This document shows, piece after piece, positions 43,945 through 52,501 of a stretch of 64,000 nt of DNA (its first letter is position 1; every line of letters begins with the position of its first letter). The translations under genes and the position numbers were made by a program. The notes under the pieces were generated by a model. It was not told where the DNA came from. It saw only the letters and a list, made by a program, of their open reading frames with translations, and ran no database searches. Source of the DNA: Streptomyces sp. V1I1 (GTDB taxonomy: Bacteria; Actinomycetota; Actinomycetes; Streptomycetales; Streptomycetaceae); NCBI RefSeq assembly GCF_030817355.1, contig NZ_JAUSZH010000001.1:2598501-2662500 (forward strand), written 5' to 3'.

Positions 43945-45210
43945 TTACGAGGCATTCACAGGCGACCCGGCAAACCGTCGAGTGGAACGGGAGCGCAGGT
44001 GCAGACAGTCCGCGATGCCCTCCAGGAGGCGGTCGACGTCCTCTTCGGAGCTGTAGGGGGCCAGACCGACGCGCACGCCGCCCTGGTCTCCCAGGCCGAG
44101 GCGATGGGAGGCGTCGACCGAATAGAAGGTTCCCGCCCCGGTGTCGACCCCACGGCCGGCCAAATAGCGGTAGACGTCCTGGGGGTGATGACCGTCGATG
44201 GTCAGAAGCAGGGTGGGGGTACGTGAGGAAGCCCGTGAGTGCACGGTGACGCCCTCAAGACCGGCCAGTCCTTGCTCGACCCGCAGCCGCAACGCGTCCT
44301 CGTAGGCCTCGACCGCGGTAAGCGCCGACACCAGGCGTTCCCGCCGGCTGCCTTCGCGAAGCGGTCCCAGCCCGGCCCAGAAATCGATGGTGGCACGGGC
44401 ACCGGAGAGCACCCCGTAAGGCAGGATGCCGAGCTCGAAGCGTTCGGGCACGGTGTCGGTCGAGGCCAGCAGCTTGTCCGGCTTCAGGCTCCGCAGCAGC
44501 TCGGGACGGGCGGCGAGGACACCCAGGTGAGGCCCGAGGAACTTGTAGGCGGAGCAGGTGAGGAAGTCCGCGCCGAATCCGTCGAAGTCGATGCTGGCGT
44601 GGGAGCTGTACTGGGCCGCGTCGACGTAGAACAGGGCCCCGGTCCGGTGGACCAGCCGGGAGATCTCCGGGATGTCGGGCCGGGTCCCGATCAGGTTGGA
44701 GGCAGCGGTGACGGCCACCAGGCGGGTGCGCTCGGACAGCACTTCACGTATGTGATCGGGTGTCAGTTCCCCGGTCTCGGGGTCGAAGTCGGCCCAGCGG
44801 ACCGTGACCCCGGCGTCGGCCGCGGCCTGGACCCAGGGCATGACGTTGCATTCGTGGTCGAGGCGGGTGACCACCACCTCGTCACCGGGGCGCCAGGTCT
44901 TGGCCAGGGTCCGGGAGAAGTCGTAAGCGAGCTGGGTGGAGCTGCGCCCGACGACGATGCCGCCCGGGTCGGCGCCGAGGAAGTCGGCGAGAGCCTGACG
45001 AGCCTGGGTGACGATGGCCTCCGCGTTACGTTCACCGGCGGTGCTGGCGCCCCGGTTGCACAGCGGGTCGGACAGTGCGTCGACCATGGCGTCGATGACG
45101 GGCTGAGGAACCTGGGTGCCCCCGGGACCGTCGAAGTGGGCGGACCCGGCCTTGAGGGCGGGGAATTGAGCCCGGACGGCGTCGATGTCGTAGCGGTGGA
45201 GGTTTGTCAC
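43945..45210 (-). CDS. Class V aminotransferase-fold PLP enzyme (cysteine desulfurase-like)
   Basis: A 421-residue fold-type I PLP enzyme. Visible features are HFDGPGGTQVP near the N-terminus, LDHECNV, the aspartate in YVDAAQYSSH, and the PLP lysine in CSAYKFLGPHLG. This subgroup is usually annotated as cysteine desulfurase-like, but members are poorly characterised and some act on amino acids as lyases, epimerases or aminotransferases. GTG at 45210 has GGAG six bases upstream. It heads a three-gene group with a thioesterase and a membrane acyltransferase. A role in the cluster, for example supplying or modifying an amino acid or amine, is inference; no iron-sulfur scaffold genes lie nearby, which argues against housekeeping sulfur transfer. 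Confidence 0.85.
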   Translation of the reverse strand: MTNLHRYDIDAVRAQFPALKAGSAHFDGPGGTQVPQPVIDAMVDALSDPLCNRGASTAGERNAEAIVTQARQALADFLGADPGGIVVGRSSTQLAYDFSRTLAKTWRPGDEVVVTRLDHECNVMPWVQAAADAGVTVRWADFDPETGELTPDHIREVLSERTRLVAVTAASNLIGTRPDIPEISRLVHRTGALFYVDAAQYSSHASIDFDGFGADFLTCSAYKFLGPHLGVLAARPELLRSLKPDKLLASTDTVPERFELGILPYGVLSGARATIDFWAGLGPLREGSRRERLVSALTAVEAYEDALRLRVEQGLAGLEGVTVHSRASSRTPTLLLTIDGHHPQDVYRYLAGRGVDTGAGTFYSVDASHRLGLGDQGGVRVGLAPYSSEEDVDRLLEGIADCLHLRSRSTRRFAGSPVNAS

Positions 45211-45988
45211 GGGCGCTCCGTGTGTCGATGCGGACAGAGGACTGGGTCAGGGCCTGGATTCCGGCGACGACTTCGTCTCCCGCTCGCTGGCGGCATCATC
45301 GCCAGTCCCCTGTCGGCAGCAGTTCCTAGCAAGATGATCGCCTCTACGCCCCGACGAGAACAGGCAGAATTGGCGGAAGAAACGCCCTCGAAGACTGACG
45401 GCGTGCCAGCGGTACGGCACTGGAAGACGGTCAGTTCCAGGGCCGAGAGTTCGCGGTCGGCACGCTCGGCAATGCCGACCGACCAGCCGTGCCGACCAAG
45501 ACGGTGCAGCCCGTCAGGCGCTCACCTTCACGACGTGGCGGGCGAACCCGCTGGTCTGCCAGGTCCTGCCGTCAGTGTTGATCGCGAAGCCCTCCGCCCC
45601 CCGGCAGCTCCTCCAGCAAGGCGCGGGCCCGGCCGCCCTTGGCGTACGCGGCCGTCGCCCGCGCCGTGCAGTTGGATGTCACCGCCGCCGTTGAGGCAAA
45701 CCCCGCTGTGTCACCCGCCAAGGTGTTGCGTCAAACCTCCCGGCATCGGAAGGGAAGACGCAATCGCTCGGCATTTTCACGGGACCGCGCTGACGCCGGC
45801 CGGCGAAGGGAGACCAACCCGCAGTAGCGCCGCCAGGCGGTGGCCGCTGTCCAGTGATGTGACGCTCACGGAACGCAGGCCGGCCAGGGTGCCGCTGGGC
45901 TTCCTCTACCCGGACCCCGGACCGCCTGCGCAGACGGTCGGTATGCTCGCCGCCATGCCGGCCGCGCCGGCCGTGACGCGTTGACGAG
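45211..45988. other. Long gene-poor junction between cluster and cob genes
   Basis: About 780 bp with no intact gene. It contains one probable gene remnant (45514-45730). No tRNA, attachment repeat or transposase is present. It marks the most likely right border of the biosynthetic cluster. A cobalamin riboswitch was looked for upstream of cobH and not convincingly found. Confidence 0.55.
45514..45730 (-). pseudogene. Remnant of a small hypothetical protein, frameshifted
   Basis: The minus strand reads AAYAKGGRARALLEELPGG and then, after a one-base shift in a run of six G (45597-45602), EGFAINTDGRTWQTSGFARHV and a stop at 45514. The two parts together look like the C-terminus of short Streptomyces hypothetical proteins. 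No start codon with a ribosome site is seen. It could also be a sequencing slip in the homopolymer. Function is unknown. Confidence 0.35.
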
Positions 45989-46630
45989 ATGAGCGAGAGC
46001 ACAGTGTTCGAGTACGAGAAGGACGGCGCGGCGATCTACCGCCAGTCCTTTGCCACCATCCGCGCGGAAGCGGATCTCGCGGGGCTGCCCGCCGATGTCA
46101 GCCGGGTCGCGGTCCGGATGATCCACGCCTGCGGCATGGTCGACCTGGTACGCGACCTCTCGTTCACCCCGGACGTGGTGGCCCGCGCCCGCGCGGCGCT
46201 GCGCGCCGGCGCGCCCGTCCTGTGCGATGTCTCCATGGTCGCCAGCGGGGTGACCCGCAAGCGGCTGCCCGCGGACAACGACGTGGTGTGCACGCTGTCC
46301 GACCCGTCGGTCCCGGGCCTCGCGGCCGAGCTCGGCACCACTCGTAGCGCCGCTGCCCTGGAGCTGTGGCGCGACCGCATGGAGGGCGCGGTGGTGGCCG
46401 TCGGCAACGCGCCCACGGCTCTCTTCCGGCTGCTGGAGATGATCGAGGAGGGCGCCCCGCGCCCGGCGGCGGTCATCGGAGTGCCGGTCGGCTTCGTCGG
46501 GGCGGCCGAGTCCAAGGACGCGCTTGCCGAACACCCCTCGGGTCTCGATCACTTGGTGGTGCGCGGACGCCGGGGCGGCAGCGCCATCGCCGCCGCCGCG
46601 GTCAACGCTCTTGCGAGCGAGGAAGAGTGA
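45989..46630 (+). CDS. cobH: Precorrin-8X methylmutase
   Basis: A 213-residue enzyme that moves the C-11 methyl group to C-12 of precorrin-8X, giving hydrogenobyrinate in cobalamin synthesis. The signature RMIHACGM contains the catalytic histidine, followed by DVSMVASGV and the C-terminal [13 protein letters not shown]. Length and domain match CobH/CbiC throughout. ATG at 45989 is used. The gene converges on cobK and cobL, its pathway partners on the opposite strand, only 69 bp apart, so this is a cobalamin locus and not part of the PKS cluster. Confidence 0.95.
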   Translation: MSESTVFEYEKDGAAIYRQSFATIRAEADLAGLPADVSRVAVRMIHACGMVDLVRDLSFTPDVVARARAALRAGAPVLCDVSMVASGVTRKRLPADNDVVCTLSDPSVPGLAAELGTTRSAAALELWRDRMEGAVVAVGNAPTALFRLLEMIEEGAPRPAAVIGVPVGFVGAAESKDALAEHPSGLDHLVVRGRRGGSAIAAAAVNALASEEE

Positions 46631-46699
46631 GAGAAACAGGAGGAAGAGGGGAGGAAGAGGGAGAGTGAGAGGAACCGTGAGCGGGCCGGGGCCTCGCCG

Positions 46700-47434
46700 C
46701 TATCCGGAGAACTGACGCAGCCAGGCGGCCGCCTCGTCCACGGTGACCGCCACCGGGACGCCGTCCGGGACCGGTGGTCGCCGGACCACCACCACCGGCA
46801 GTCCGGCCTCGCGGGCGGCGGTGAGCTTGGGGGCGGTGGCGGCCCCGCCGCTGTCCTTGGTGACCAGGACGTCGATGCGGTGGCGGCGCAACAGCTCGCG
46901 CTCGCTGTCGAGCGTGAAGGGGCCCCGGTCCAGCAGCACCTCCGTCCGGGACGGCATCGGCGGCTCCGGGGCGTCCACCGACCGCACGAGGAACCAGAGT
47001 TCGTCGAGGCCCGCGAAGGCGGCGAGGCCCATCCGGCCGGTGGTGAGGAAGACCCGCCGGCCGAGGACGGGAAGCATCCCGGCGGCCTGTTCCAGTGAGC
47101 CGGCGATGTGCCAGTCGTCGCCCTCGCCCGCGACCCAGCCGGGCCTGCGCAGGGCCAGCAGGGGAACGTGGGCCGTGATCGCGGCCGACGCCGCGTTGAA
47201 GCTGATCGTCCCCGCGAAGGGATGGGTGGCGTCGACGAGCGCGTCCACCTGGTGCGCCCGCAGCCACTGCGCCAGGCCCTCGGCCCCGCCGAAGCCGCCG
47301 ATCCGGACCTCGCCCGCGGGCAGCCTGGGGCTGGCGACGCGTCCGGCGAGCGAGGTGGTGACCCGCGCAGCCGGATGCAGGGACTCGGCGAGGCGGCGGG
47401 CCTCTGTGGTCCCGCCGAGTATCAGTACGTGCAT
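46700..47434 (-). CDS. cobK: Precorrin-6A reductase
   Basis: A 244-residue NAD(P)H-dependent reductase of the corrin ring (CobK/CbiJ). It begins with the Rossmann-type HVLILGGTTEARRLA, then DATHPFAG and TTGRMGL, and ends with VTKDSGG and a C-terminal helix, all typical of the family. It begins 10 nt after the cobL stop, so it is translated from the same message. It acts directly before CobL in the aerobic pathway. Confidence 0.95.
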   Translation of the reverse strand: MHVLILGGTTEARRLAESLHPAARVTTSLAGRVASPRLPAGEVRIGGFGGAEGLAQWLRAHQVDALVDATHPFAGTISFNAASAAITAHVPLLALRRPGWVAGEGDDWHIAGSLEQAAGMLPVLGRRVFLTTGRMGLAAFAGLDELWFLVRSVDAPEPPMPSRTEVLLDRGPFTLDSERELLRRHRIDVLVTKDSGGAATAPKLTAAREAGLPVVVVRRPPVPDGVPVAVTVDEAAAWLRQFSG

Positions 47435-47444
47435 CGGGCGCCGG

Positions 47445-48695
47445 TCATCGTTCGTCTCCCGACTTGGTGACTGCCCACTGCGTCACGGGCATGGCCTGCC
47501 GCCAGCCGGTGAAGCCGCCCACCGGAACGGCGTGCGCCACAGCGAGCCGTACCAACTCGCCGCCGCGGCGCCGGTACCAGTCGGCCAGCAGCGCCTCGGA
47601 CTCCAGCGTCACGGTGTTGGCGACCAGCCGCCCGCCCGGAGGCAGCGCCTTCCAGCAGGCTTCGAGCAGGCCCGGCACGGTCAGCCCGCCACCGACGAAC
47701 ACCGCGTCCGGCGTAGGCAGTCCGGCGAGCGCCTCGGGCGCGGTGCCGGTGACGACCCGCAGCCCCGGCACCCCGAGCCGGTCCGCGTTGCGGGAGATGC
47801 GCTCGGCCCGGGCGGGGTCGCGCTCGACCGTGACGGCCCGGCAGGAGCGGTGCGTACGCATCCACTCGACGGCGACGGAGCCGGAGCCGCCGCCGATGTC
47901 CCACAGCAGTTCGCCGGGGGCGGGGGCGAGCACGCCGAGCGTTGCGGCACGCACATGGCGCTTGGTGAGCTGCCCGTCGTGTTCGTATGCGGCGTCCGGC
48001 AGCCCCGGTACGGCGCCGAGGCGCAGAGCTCCCAGGGCGCGGCGGCAGTCGATGGCGAGGACGTTCAGCGGATCGCCGGGCGGCAGGTCCCAGGCGTCGG
48101 CGGTCCCTTCCGCCCGCTGTTCGCGCTGCCCGCCCAGCTGTTCCAGCACTCGCATCCGGCTGGGTCCGAACCCGGACTCGCGCAGGAAGGCCGCGACGTC
48201 GGCGGGCGTCGCGGCCCCGGCGCTGAGGACGAGCAGCCGCCGCCCGTCGTACAGCGCCGCGCCGAGCCGCGCGGTGGGCCTGCCGACGAGCGTCACGACC
48301 TCGGTGTCTTCCAGCGGCCAGCCCAGGCGCGCGCAGGCGTACGACACCGAGGACGGGTGCGGCAGTACCCGCGGCACGCCGGCGCCGAGCACTTCGGTGA
48401 GCGCCCGCCCGATCCCGTAGAACATGGGATCGCCGCTGGCCAGCACGGCGACACGACGCCCGGCGTGGACAGCGAGCAGCCCGGGCACGGCGGGCCGCAG
48501 CGGCGTCGGCCAGGTCACCCGCTCCCCCGCGCAGGCGGGCGGCAGCAACTCCAGCTGGCGCGGCCCCCCGACGAGGACCTCGGCGTCGAGGAGCGCCTGC
48601 TGCGAGGCGGCGGGAATTCCGTCCCAGCCGTCTGCTCCGATCCCTACGACGGTCACGGCCGGTGTGCTGGGGGACGCGGAACTGGCGGAACTCAC
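47445..48695 (-). CDS. cobL: Precorrin-6Y C5,15-methyltransferase (decarboxylating), CbiE-CbiT fusion
   Basis: A 416-residue two-domain enzyme. The N-terminal CbiE-like part (about 1-200) has VTVVGIGADGW and SGDPMFYGIG. The C-terminal CbiT-like part (about 215-400) has the SAM-binding LWDIGGGSGSVAVEW and VFVGGG. Together they methylate C-5 and C-15 and decarboxylate the acetate side chain. GTG at 48695 is the start, with GAGG about ten bases upstream. It leads the cobL-cobK pair. The next gene upstream ends 42 nt away and is unrelated, so a promoter lies in or before that short gap. Confidence 0.95.
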   Translation of the reverse strand: MSSASSASPSTPAVTVVGIGADGWDGIPAASQQALLDAEVLVGGPRQLELLPPACAGERVTWPTPLRPAVPGLLAVHAGRRVAVLASGDPMFYGIGRALTEVLGAGVPRVLPHPSSVSYACARLGWPLEDTEVVTLVGRPTARLGAALYDGRRLLVLSAGAATPADVAAFLRESGFGPSRMRVLEQLGGQREQRAEGTADAWDLPPGDPLNVLAIDCRRALGALRLGAVPGLPDAAYEHDGQLTKRHVRAATLGVLAPAPGELLWDIGGGSGSVAVEWMRTHRSCRAVTVERDPARAERISRNADRLGVPGLRVVTGTAPEALAGLPTPDAVFVGGGLTVPGLLEACWKALPPGGRLVANTVTLESEALLADWYRRRGGELVRLAVAHAVPVGGFTGWRQAMPVTQWAVTKSGDER

Positions 48696-48737
48696 GGACG
48701 GACACCTCGGGGACGGAGAGAGGAACGAAGGCGCACT

Positions 48738-49664
48738 CTACTGGGCGGCCGTTTCGTCCATCCGTGCTGGTGACAGGTCGGGCGGCGACGGTGTCCGGTC
48801 GGGCGCAGGCGGGGCCGCGAAGGCCAGGCGGCGGTGGGTGCGGCGGAGCATCCTGCGGGCCATGAGGGGGTGGAGGCGGCGGACCGCCGCGAAGTAGAGC
48901 CTGCCGCGCCAGTTGTGGAACTTCACCACCGTGGTGAGCGTGACCTTGTCGCCGGCGATCAGGACCGAGGCGCGGAAGTCGAGATGGCCGCCGTCCTCGC
49001 CGAGCAGGAGTTCGTCCGGGGCCGTGGCCCGGACCGGGAAGGGCAGGACCTTGCGCCATGCCTGGGGGTCCCGGGGCATGCCCGGGCCCAGGGGGAGGGC
49101 GTACGCGTCGGCGAAGTCCGGGACTGCGAATGCCTGGTGGGCCAGTTCGGCTTCCGGCGGGACGCTCGTGGCGGTCGGGCGGCCCGAGACCAGTCCGTGC
49201 AACAGGCGCGCCCGGCGGGTCCAGCGGTAGGGGCGCGGCAGACCGGCGGGGGATGCGGCGCGCTCGATGTTGTCGAAGAGTTCTTCGATCATCGTGTCGT
49301 GCATCGGGCGGATCGCCAGGGTCCACAGCAGCCATGCCTTGAGGCCCTGTTCCTGTTCGAGGACATGGCGGACCCGGCAGCGGCCGGCGTCCAGCGGTTC
49401 TATCGCGAGGGCGTGGAAGCCGTTGCCCGGCGGGCTGAAGTCGAAGCGGATGCTGCGCCCCGGGTCGTACGCGACGACCGAGTAGCGGACGAAGCCGTGG
49501 CCGCCGTCCGCGCCGACGCCGAGGGGGCCGTCGAACCGGATCGGGGGCCAGACGGGGCTCGGGCTGAGCGGGTCGTCCGGGGAGGAGATGCGGTCGAGCA
49601 GGGCGCCGACCACCTCCGCCGGGGCGTCGATCAGCCGCTCGTGAACGTTCCGTACCGTGCGCAT
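48738..49664 (-). CDS. SRPBCC/DUF2867 domain protein
   Basis: A 308-residue protein with two halves. Residues 1-150 resemble a polyketide-cyclase/START-like (SRPBCC) fold. Residues 150-290 are a DUF2867 domain (HLDFRASVLI, then FHNWRGRLYFAAVRRLHPL). Biochemical function is not known for this architecture. ATG at 49664 has a perfect GGAGG six bases upstream. It is divergent from a TetR-family gene 45 bp away, and two operator-like repeats lie between them, so it is the probable target of that regulator. Confidence 0.85.
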   Translation of the reverse strand: MRTVRNVHERLIDAPAEVVGALLDRISSPDDPLSPSPVWPPIRFDGPLGVGADGGHGFVRYSVVAYDPGRSIRFDFSPPGNGFHALAIEPLDAGRCRVRHVLEQEQGLKAWLLWTLAIRPMHDTMIEELFDNIERAASPAGLPRPYRWTRRARLLHGLVSGRPTATSVPPEAELAHQAFAVPDFADAYALPLGPGMPRDPQAWRKVLPFPVRATAPDELLLGEDGGHLDFRASVLIAGDKVTLTTVVKFHNWRGRLYFAAVRRLHPLMARRMLRRTHRRLAFAAPPAPDRTPSPPDLSPARMDETAAQ

Positions 49665-49674
49665 CAAGCACCTC

Positions 49675-49712
49675 CATACGGTTGCGTATGTTTCACCGTA
49701 CGGTAGCGTATG
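49675..49712. promoter_or_regulatory. Two tandem TetR operator-like repeats
   Basis: CATACGGTTGCGTATG (49675-49690) and CGTACGGTAGCGTATG (49697-49712) match at 14 of 16 positions and begin 22 bp apart, two helical turns. The first is a perfect inverted repeat with a GTTG centre. The second runs into the TetR start codon. The site lies between the DUF2867 and TetR genes and could shut off both promoters at once. Confidence 0.75.
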
Positions 49713-50318
49713 GTCATGGCGCAAGCAGAAGAGGCCCGGCAGACAGGACCGGGGCAGGGTCGCAAGAGGCTCTCGGCCCGCGACTGGGCCGACGCGGCGC
49801 TCGCCGCCATCGGGAAGCGCGGGCTCGCCGCCGTCGCGGTGGAGCCGCTCGCAGCCCGGCTCGGCACGACCAAGGGCAGCTTCTACTGGCACTTCACGAA
49901 CCGGGATGCGCTGATCGAGGCGGCGCTGGCCCGGTGGGAAGAGATCTGCACGGAGGAGATCATCACCGCGATGGAGTCCGAGCCGGACCCGGAGCGGCGG
50001 CTGCGCACCCTCTTCGCGCAGGTGACGGCGTCCGCTGCCGACGACCCCCTCGAAGTCTCGCTGCTCGCGACTGCCGGCCATCCCCAAGTCGCCGCCGTAC
50101 TGGCGCGGGTGACGGAGCGCCGGGTCGGCTATGTGGCGCATCTCTTCGAGGAGCTGGGCTTCCCGCCGGACCAGGCGCGGCAGCGCGGGCTGCTCGCTTA
50201 CACCAGCTATCTCGGGCACACGCAGCTGAGCCATGCCGTGCCGCAGACGCTGCCCGTCGGGGCCGAGCGCGCCGACTATCTGGAGTCTGTGCTGGACAAC
50301 CTGCTGCGCCGCGCATAG
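49710..50318 (+). CDS. TetR/AcrR-family transcriptional regulator
   Basis: A 202-residue repressor-type protein. The N-terminal HTH is typical (ALAAIGKRGLAAVAVEPLAARLGTTKGSFYWHF, quoted in parts: LAARLGTTKGSFYWHF is the recognition helix). The C-terminal ligand-binding half is variable as usual. Start codons at 49710 and 49716 both lack a ribosome site, and the upstream operator-like repeat overlaps the first, so the transcript may be leaderless. It probably represses itself and the divergent DUF2867 gene. The inducer is unknown. Confidence 0.9.
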   Translation: MVMAQAEEARQTGPGQGRKRLSARDWADAALAAIGKRGLAAVAVEPLAARLGTTKGSFYWHFTNRDALIEAALARWEEICTEEIITAMESEPDPERRLRTLFAQVTASAADDPLEVSLLATAGHPQVAAVLARVTERRVGYVAHLFEELGFPPDQARQRGLLAYTSYLGHTQLSHAVPQTLPVGAERADYLESVLDNLLRRA

Positions 50319-50463
50319 ACGGCGCCGCCGAGGCAGATGAACAGCAGCCGCACCTGCGCCTGCGAGGCGCCGCTGGAGGCCGCAATAGGCCACCTCAAGC
50401 CGAGGCGCGAGCGCGAGGCGCGGCGGGCGAGCCGCCCGTGGCGCGCAGGCCGCGCAGTGAGCC

Positions 50464-51564
50464 TCACGCCGAGGCGCGCTTCCTCGGGGTCGCCTTCTTG
50501 GCCGCGGCCTTCTTCGTGGTCTTCTTCGCCGCGGTGGACTTCGTGGCAGTGGACTTCGTGGCAGTGGACTTGCCCGCCGTCGACTTGCTCGCCGTCGACT
50601 TGGCCGCCGCCGACTTGGCCGCCGTGGTCTTCTTCGCGCTCGCCGCCGTCTTCTTCGCCGTCTTCGCGGTGGACTTCTTCGCGCCCGCGCCCGCGCCCGC
50701 ACCGCCCGTCGATTTCGGCGAAGCCGCCGCCCGCTTGCGTCCCTTGATCGAGGTAACCTCGGCGACCTCCTCGCCCTCCTCCCCGCGCGCCTCCTTCGCC
50801 GCCTGAACGCTCTTCTCCAGCGCGGCCATCAGGTCGATGACCTTGCCGCCCGCGCGCTCGGCCGGCGCGGTCTCGGGAGCCACCTCGCCGCCCTCCACCT
50901 TCGCGGCGATCATCGCCTCCACCGCCGTCCGGTAGTCGTCGTGCAGCGAATCCAGGTCGACGTCGCCGAGCGTGTCCATCAGAGCGTCGGCCAGGTCGAG
51001 TTCTGCCGCCCGGACCGTCACCTCGGTGTCCGGGGCCGCCTCCTGCGGCGAGCGGATCTCGTCCGGCCAGAGCAGCCCGTGCATGGCGATCACATTGTCG
51101 ACGACGCGCAGCATGCCGAGGCGCTCCCGGCCGCGCAGGGCGAACTTGGCGACGGCGACCTTCTGGCTCCGCTTGAGCGCCTCACGCAGCAGCGTGTACG
51201 GCTTGGCGGCCGGGACGCCGTTGGCGGACAGGTAGTACGCCGCGTCCATCTGGAGCGGATCGATCCGCTCCGCCGGCACGAACGCGACGATCTCGATCGT
51301 CTTCGCCGTGGGCAGCGGCAGGGCCGCGAGATCCTCATCGGTGATCGGGATGATCGATCCGTCCGCGTCCTCGTACCCCTTGCCGATCTCGGAGGCCGGC
51401 ACTTCCTTCTCCTCCAGCTCGCAGACCTTGCGGTAGCGGATCCGGCCGCCGTCGACGGTATGGGTCTGCCGGAAGGAGACCGAGTGGCTCTCGGTGGCGT
51501 TCACCAGCTTGATCGGAATGCTGACCAGACCGAAGGAGATCGCGCCGTTCCATATGGATCGCAC
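50464..51564 (-). CDS. ku: Ku protein (non-homologous end joining)
   Basis: A 366-residue bacterial Ku that binds DNA ends and recruits the LigD-type polymerase and ligase encoded divergently next to it. It starts RSIWNGAISFGLVSIP, the family hallmark, and the core beta-barrel covers about 1-255. Residues beyond about 280 form a long Lys/Ala/Thr/Ser-rich tail, of the kind that gives extra DNA binding in actinobacterial Ku proteins. GTG at 51564 is preceded by AAGGGA. The promoter must lie in the 49-bp gap shared with the polymerase gene. Confidence 0.96.
   Translation of the reverse strand: MRSIWNGAISFGLVSIPIKLVNATESHSVSFRQTHTVDGGRIRYRKVCELEEKEVPASEIGKGYEDADGSIIPITDEDLAALPLPTAKTIEIVAFVPAERIDPLQMDAAYYLSANGVPAAKPYTLLREALKRSQKVAVAKFALRGRERLGMLRVVDNVIAMHGLLWPDEIRSPQEAAPDTEVTVRAAELDLADALMDTLGDVDLDSLHDDYRTAVEAMIAAKVEGGEVAPETAPAERAGGKVIDLMAALEKSVQAAKEARGEEGEEVAEVTSIKGRKRAAASPKSTGGAGAGAGAKKSTAKTAKKTAASAKKTTAAKSAAAKSTASKSTAGKSTATKSTATKSTAAKKTTKKAAAKKATPRKRASA
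50522..50650 (-). repeat. 15-nt tandem repeats encoding the Ku tail
   Basis: Imperfect 15-nt units encode KSTAT, KSTAG and related pentapeptides in a row near the Ku C-terminus. Such in-frame repeats can expand or shrink without breaking the frame, so tail length may vary between strains. Confidence 0.65.
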
Positions 51565-51613
51565 GTTTCATCCCTTTCATCCGAAAGTTCGGGATTCGTG
51601 GGATTCTCATCGT

Positions 51614-52501
51614 ATGACGCCGATCACGGAGGTGGAGGGGCGGCGCCTGGCGCTCAGCAATCTGGAAAAGGTCATCCACCCCGCCACCGGGACCACCAAG
51701 GGCGAGATCCTGCACTACTACGCCACCACGGCGGGTGCGATCCTCGCCCATCTCCACAACCGTCCACTGTCCTTCCTGCGGTACCCGGACGGGCCCGACG
51801 GCCAGCTGTTCTTCACCAAGAACCCGCCGCCGGGAACGCCCGACTGGGTCCGGACCGTCGCCGTCCCCCGTTCGGAGGACAAGAACGCCCGGCAGGTCGT
51901 CGTACAGGACCTCGCGTCGCTGATGTGGGCGGCGAATCTGGTCGTGGAGTTCCACACACCGCAGTGGCAGGCGGACGAGCCGGCGATGGCCGACCGCATG
52001 GTCTTCGACCTCGATCCGGGCGCCCCCGCGACGATCGTCGAGTGCTGTTCCGTCGCGCTCTGGCTGCGCGAGCGGCTCGCGGCGGACGGACTGCACGCGT
52101 ACGCCAAGACCTCGGGCTCCAAGGGGCTGCATGTCCTCGTGCCGGTGGAGCCCACACCCTCCGAGAAGGTGTCGGCCTATGCCAAGAGCCTCGCCGTCGA
52201 GGGCGAGGCCACGCTGCCCGGCCTGATCCTGCACCGGATGAAGCGCTCCCTGCGGCCCGGCAAGGTCTTCGTCGACCACAGCCAGAACGCCGCCGCGAAG
52301 ACCACCGCCGCCCCCTACACCCTGCGCGCCCGCACCGAGCCGACCGTATCCACGCCCGTCACCTGGGAGGAGATCGAGGCGCACCAGAACCTCGTCTTCC
52401 GGATCGGCGACATCGCGCCACGGCTCGACCGGTACGGGGATCTGCTCGGCCCGCTCATCAATCTCAACCGGGCCGGGCGGCTGCCGGACGGGCCGCCATG
52501 A
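51614..52501 (+). CDS. LigD-type primase-polymerase for end joining
   Basis: A 295-residue protein corresponding to the polymerase (POL) domain of LigD, with the catalytic aspartates in VFDLDPG and the KTSGSKGLHV motif. In NHEJ it fills gaps with ribo- or deoxynucleotides. ATG at 51614 fits the family start (the conserved ALSNLEKV follows); an upstream in-frame ATG would overlap ku. No clear ribosome site is seen, so the mRNA may be leaderless. Its stop overlaps the next gene's ATG in an ATGA. There is no phosphoesterase domain; POL and LIG are separate proteins here rather than one LigD chain. Confidence 0.93.
   Translation: MTPITEVEGRRLALSNLEKVIHPATGTTKGEILHYYATTAGAILAHLHNRPLSFLRYPDGPDGQLFFTKNPPPGTPDWVRTVAVPRSEDKNARQVVVQDLASLMWAANLVVEFHTPQWQADEPAMADRMVFDLDPGAPATIVECCSVALWLRERLAADGLHAYAKTSGSKGLHVLVPVEPTPSEKVSAYAKSLAVEGEATLPGLILHRMKRSLRPGKVFVDHSQNAAAKTTAAPYTLRARTEPTVSTPVTWEEIEAHQNLVFRIGDIAPRLDRYGDLLGPLINLNRAGRLPDGPP

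Noticed and set aside
45680..45988. Cobalamin riboswitch upstream of cobH
   Set aside because: Only loose similarity (GGGAAG, then a GC-rich stem) was found; the conserved B12-box and core helices are not recognisable. A covariance-model search would settle it.
48738..50702. Extending the DUF2867 gene to a 654-residue protein
   Set aside because: The added N-terminus is Arg-rich and antisense to the TetR gene; ATG at 49664 has a perfect GGAGG.
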